Source: JBBQVO01 sp038211505 (GTDB taxonomy: Bacteria > Chloroflexota > Dehalococcoidia > DSTF01 > JACRBR01). Taken from it: DNA of 24,682 bases. The notes under the pieces were generated by a model. The model had not been told where the DNA came from. It did not search any database and saw nothing but the letters and a program-made list of their open reading frames with translations. The stretch covers positions 1 to 24,682 of the forward strand of contig JBBQVO010000030.1 of assembly GCA_038211505.1 (NCBI GenBank), given 5' to 3'. Positions 22,463 through 24,682 of this stretch are shown here, in pieces. The translations under genes were made by a program, and so were the position numbers. The stretch's first letter is position 1; every line of letters starts with the position of its first letter.

Positions 22463-22585
22463 CGCCTACAGCGTAGCAGGGTTCGCGCCGTCGGAGATCG
22501 GTGGCGCAGCGCGCGGCCGCGCACGAGCGTGGCGGCTCAGGCGCTACGATAGCCGTGATGTCTCCCGCCTCGCTGCATGTACGAG

Positions 22586-22662
22586 GGCCCCTCTCCCCTC
22601 GTGGGAGAGGGGTGGCCGTCGCAGACTCGCCGTAGGAGAGAAGGCCGGGGTGAGGGCTCGCC
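22586..22662. repeat. CCCCTCTCCC hairpin dispersed repeat
   Basis: Perfect 10-bp stem (CCCCTCTCCC 22588-22597 with GGGAGAGGGG 22603-22612), loop CTCGT, followed by GTGGCCGTCG and a distal GGCCGGGGTGAGGGC. It lies between the NifU-like gene and the stop of the SWIM gene. It is similar in layout to 4728-4763. Such hairpins are recalled as widespread intergenic repeats; no coding role. Confidence 0.8.
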
Positions 22663-22717
22663 GTGCGCGACGAATCGTCGCCGACACAACCGCCCAACCG
22701 CAAGCCGTGAAAAAGCC

Positions 22718-22975
22718 TCAGACCAGCGCGGGCGCCATGTGTGCCGCGCTCGGGATCATGCCGTCGAGAATGCGCTCCAGCGCCATGGTGTGGGCGCAGG
22801 CGCCCCAACCCTCGAAGAAATCGCACGAGCAGCGCCACGCCTCACCATCGAGCGCCACCTGGTGCGTATCGTTCTCACCTCGAAAATCGACCTGCAGGCT
22901 CGATACGTGCATGCGGTCTCGCTCTTGCGCGTACTTCTTCGCCTTGTCGACCTTGCCGATGAGTCCAGAGTTCAT
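22718..22975 (-). CDS. Small SWIM-type zinc-finger protein, 85 aa
   Basis: C-terminal Cys49-x-Cys51-x8-Cys60-x-His62 (WRCSCDFFEGWGACAHTMAL) fits the SWIM zinc-binding motif. The N-terminal part (GKVDKAKKYAQERDRMHVSSLQVDFRGENDTHQVAL) is a basic helix plus two strands. Stand-alone SWIM proteins of this size are usually of unknown function; DNA or protein binding is inferred. The ATG at 22975 is chosen because GGAAAGGA sits upstream in the right place. In-frame codons extending back to 23188 run through a promoter, a short leader ORF and a terminator, so the long frame is not a protein. Expression is probably controlled by that leader. Confidence 0.85.
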   Translation of the reverse strand: MNSGLIGKVDKAKKYAQERDRMHVSSLQVDFRGENDTHQVALDGEAWRCSCDFFEGWGACAHTMALERILDGMIPSAAHMAPALV

Positions 22976-23030
22976 GGTTGGATCCTTTCCCTCTGATGCG
23001 GGGCTGATGCGGAGGCCTGACTGCTTCCGC

Positions 23031-23067
23031 ACAAAATAAAAACACCGCGCGATCACGCGGCGTTTTG
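23031..23067 (-). terminator. Intrinsic terminator or attenuator in the SWIM gene leader
   Basis: On the minus strand CGCCGCG (23062-23056), loop TGATCG, CGCGGTG (23049-23043) form a 7-bp stem with one G-U pair. It is followed at once by TTTTTATTTTGT (23042-23031), and A-rich CAAAA precedes the stem. This is the best T-tract terminator in the window. It lies 56 bases upstream of the SWIM gene ATG, between promoter and gene. Confidence 0.8.
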
Positions 23068-23097
23068 TCAGCGAATGGTGCCCGAAGAAACGTCCAA
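23068..23097 (-). CDS. Candidate nine-codon leader ORF upstream of the SWIM gene
   Basis: TTG GAC GTT TCT TCG GGC ACC ATT CGC TGA (Met-Asp-Val-Ser-Ser-Gly-Thr-Ile-Arg). A strong GAAGGAGG ribosome site lies at 23113-23106, nine bases before the TTG. The stop codon ends immediately before the A-tract of the terminator hairpin, the geometry expected of a translated attenuator. It could also be a chance frame in a structured leader or small RNA. Confidence 0.45.
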   Translation of the reverse strand: MDVSSGTIR

Positions 23098-23122
23098 GGT
23101 GGCGGCCTCCTTCGACCCTTCT

Positions 23123-23152
23123 ACGATAGTACTCGGCGCGCCAACCTGTCAA
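23123..23152 (-). promoter_or_regulatory. Predicted promoter of the SWIM gene leader
   Basis: On the minus strand: TTGACA (23152-23147), 18 bases, TATCGT (23128-23123). Transcription would start near 23116, just before the GAAGGAGG of the leader ORF. An alternative -10 box, TACTAT (23131-23126), would leave a 15-base spacer. Confidence 0.6.
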
Positions 23153-23328
23153 CTGGTATCGCGAGAACAATAGGTTACGGATCGCCATTGATCCGATCTT
23201 GAGACATCCGTGGCGCCACGGGCGGCGGAGGCGGGGCGGGAAAGATCGTCGGCGGCGGCGGTTAACCTTCGCCCGCGGTGAGGCGTTGTACCCGGTACGC
23301 CCGCCCGCCGCCCGAAGGGAGATCTTCG

Positions 23329-24682
23329 ATGCGCAACCGCGCAGTCGTCCTCACGCTCGCCGCCCTCATCGCCGGAGCATCGTTCGTCGCCGCCACCCAC
23401 GCCCGCGCCGCGACGCCCACCCCCGCAGCGACGACATCGACACTCACGCCAACCCACACCACAACGGCCGGCACTCCCGCCGCGACGCCGACGCCGCTGC
23501 CACCGAACACGCTCCGCCTCCGCGTCGTCAACGACCTCAACGGCAACGGCATGTTCGACGCCGGCGACCCGCCCTTGTCCAACTGGCGCATCACGGGCGG
23601 CTGCAGCGACGGGCTTCAGTTGCTGACGACGGACGCCGATGGCTACGTCGCCATTGTGCCGCAGCCATCATCGGACAACGGCGCCGGCATACTCGGCTGC
23701 TTTCGTGTCGATCGGCCGTTCGGCTGGCTGGCGGAGACCGATCCCAGCCCGCGCATTCCGGACACATTCGATCGCCAGACGCCCTACGTCTTCGTGCTGC
23801 ATGATCTCGGCCGCACGACGATGGAGATCGCCGGCGAGGAAATCGCCAACGGCGTACCCGTCGTGCAGCCGGCGGCAGGCATCACGGCGCCGTTCGATCG
23901 CTGCGGCCACTTCTTCTCCGACGGAACGGGCAGCGTCGCGACGCTCATTCGGTTGATCATCAGCGGCGGCGACACCGTGCCTGGCTGTCCGCGCGCCGGC
24001 GACGAACTGCGCGTGTACCCGGCGCTGCCCGGGCCGCAGGCAATCCCGTTCCATCCAAGCGCGATGGTGACGACAACGTTCGTCGTCGGCGGCGACTCGA
24101 TGCGGTTCTATACGTCGACTCAACGGGTCACCCAGGCGTGGGTATTCGACGTCGCGTCCGGAACCCTTGGGCGCGACTGCGCTGTTACGCGCGATCTTAC
24201 GGGCTTCGTGGTGGCGGGTTCGCAGCGCGTCTTCGTGCTGTCGGATGAAGCGCGGCACGGCTGCGGCGCGCCGGGACGCGACGTGGTCCTCTTCGACGGC
24301 GACCAGCGACTGACGCCGCACATCGCGTGGCGCGCCGGCGACATCGACGCGCCGCAGTTCTCGCTCGAACCGCCGATCGATCTGTCGACGATTCACCCGC
24401 CGGACACGGGCTCGGCCGGCTTGCTGCCGTTGGCACGCCTCGCGCATCAATCGCTGCCGCCGTTGACGCCGACGCGAACGCCAACACCATCATCGCAGCC
24501 GACACCCACGCCGACTTCGGCCGCGACGCCGTTCCCGCCGGGCACGACGCTCGTCCACGCGCGCGTCATCGATGACGCGAACGGCGATGGCATCGCTCAG
24601 CCGTCGGAGACGGAACTCGCAGGCTGGGTCGCCCGCGATGGCTGTGGTGATATCGCACATCCGCTCGGCCTGACCGAGACGA
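23329..24682 (+). CDS. Exported protein with SdrD/Cna-B-like units and Pro/Thr linkers (3' end outside window)
   Basis: Open from ATG 23329 to the window edge (451 codons, no stop). The AAGGGAG ribosome site is eight bases upstream. The signal peptide is MRNRAVVLTLAALIAGASFV with an AATHARA-type cleavage site near residue 28. A Thr/Pro linker (29-60) follows. Unit one begins TLRLRVVNDLNGNGMFDAGD, a Ca-binding-like loop typical of SdrD B repeats, then LSNWRITGGCSDG. The middle 250 residues are beta-rich with scattered Cys pairs. A second linker (TPTRTPTPSSQPTPTPTSA) leads to unit two at about residue 406: VHARVIDDANGDGIAQPSET, then LAGWVARDGCGD. It is probably an extracellular or surface protein; whether it has a cell-wall or membrane anchor cannot be seen. 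Confidence 0.8.
   Translation, partial: MRNRAVVLTLAALIAGASFVAATHARAATPTPAATTSTLTPTHTTTAGTPAATPTPLPPNTLRLRVVNDLNGNGMFDAGDPPLSNWRITGGCSDGLQLLTTDADGYVAIVPQPSSDNGAGILGCFRVDRPFGWLAETDPSPRIPDTFDRQTPYVFVLHDLGRTTMEIAGEEIANGVPVVQPAAGITAPFDRCGHFFSDGTGSVATLIRLIISGGDTVPGCPRAGDELRVYPALPGPQAIPFHPSAMVTTTFVVGGDSMRFYTSTQRVTQAWVFDVASGTLGRDCAVTRDLTGFVVAGSQRVFVLSDEARHGCGAPGRDVVLFDGDQRLTPHIAWRAGDIDAPQFSLEPPIDLSTIHPPDTGSAGLLPLARLAHQSLPPLTPTRTPTPSSQPTPTPTSAATPFPPGTTLVHARVIDDANGDGIAQPSETELAGWVARDGCGDIAHPLGLTET

Noticed and set aside
22558..22635. Short plus-strand ORF starting at an ATG just after TACGAT
   Set aside because: Its codons run straight through the CCCCTCTCCC hairpin repeat and there is no matching -35 box or ribosome site.
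22976..23188. N-terminal extension of the SWIM protein back to 23188
   Set aside because: The extension crosses a promoter, a leader ORF and a T-tract terminator; a good ribosome site supports the ATG at 22975.
23209..23222. CCGTGGCGCCACGG palindrome as an operator for the exported protein gene
   Set aside because: No second copy, no promoter hexamers at suitable distance, and GC-rich palindromes are frequent here.
23668..24450. 260-codon minus-strand frame opposite the exported protein
   Set aside because: Arg-rich antisense shadow; the plus strand has a signal peptide, ribosome site and domain-like repeats.

Overview
This is a high-GC window carrying the 3' end of mreB, an F420-type luciferase-like oxidoreductase, a run of GT-C membrane glycosyltransferases, a lipoprotein transglycosylase and an exported protein with Pro/Thr-rich 'TPTP' linkers. 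Together these suggest a Chloroflexota bacterium (Dehalococcoidia- or Thermomicrobia-like). That placement is inferred from gene content and style; no rRNA or other marker is present. No tRNA, rRNA, CRISPR array or complete transposase was seen.

Layout. 1-390: mreB tail. 391-803: intergenic repeat block with a 33-bp perfect inverted repeat. 804-1271 (-): unknown protein. 1362-3989: large GH63-type glucosidase. 4083-4568: flavin reductase. 4590-4802: nested dispersed repeats. 4809-6062: acyltransferase 3. 6169-10332: promoter followed by three tightly spaced GT-C membrane glycosyltransferases. 10397-13987: a cassette bracketed by two ~55-bp direct hairpin repeats, holding an ArsR-type repressor with promoter/operator, two SRPBCC (AHSA1) proteins, a DoxX-like membrane protein, a RibD/DHFR-fold reductase and a VOC protein. 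14202-17497: a fourth GT-C glycosyltransferase, a 74-aa membrane protein, a nucleotide-sugar 4,6-dehydratase-like SDR and a sugar nucleotidyltransferase, all overlapping. 17498-17916: an inverted-repeat locus interrupted by a 96-bp MITE-like element. 17917-19690: LLM oxidoreductase and SDR. 19710-22975 (-): Slt-type lipoprotein, NifU-like Fe-S protein and a small SWIM zinc-finger protein whose leader holds a nine-codon ORF and a terminator. 23329-end: an exported protein with SdrD/Cna-B-like units that runs off the window.

How the genes fit together. The acyltransferase, four glycosyltransferases, dehydratase and nucleotidyltransferase read as one cell-envelope glycan locus: the soluble enzymes make a modified nucleotide sugar, and the GT-C and acyltransferase proteins decorate an acceptor at the membrane. 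The ArsR/SRPBCC/DoxX/DHFR/VOC cassette splits that locus and looks like a small-molecule stress module with its own repressor. Repeats are unusually dense between genes: hairpin families, the TGTCATTCTGAGC inverted repeat, CACAGAG/CACGAAG tracts and one MITE-like insertion. The strongest non-coding signals are the reconstructable MITE insertion, the direct repeats around the ArsR cassette and the attenuator-like leader of the SWIM gene.
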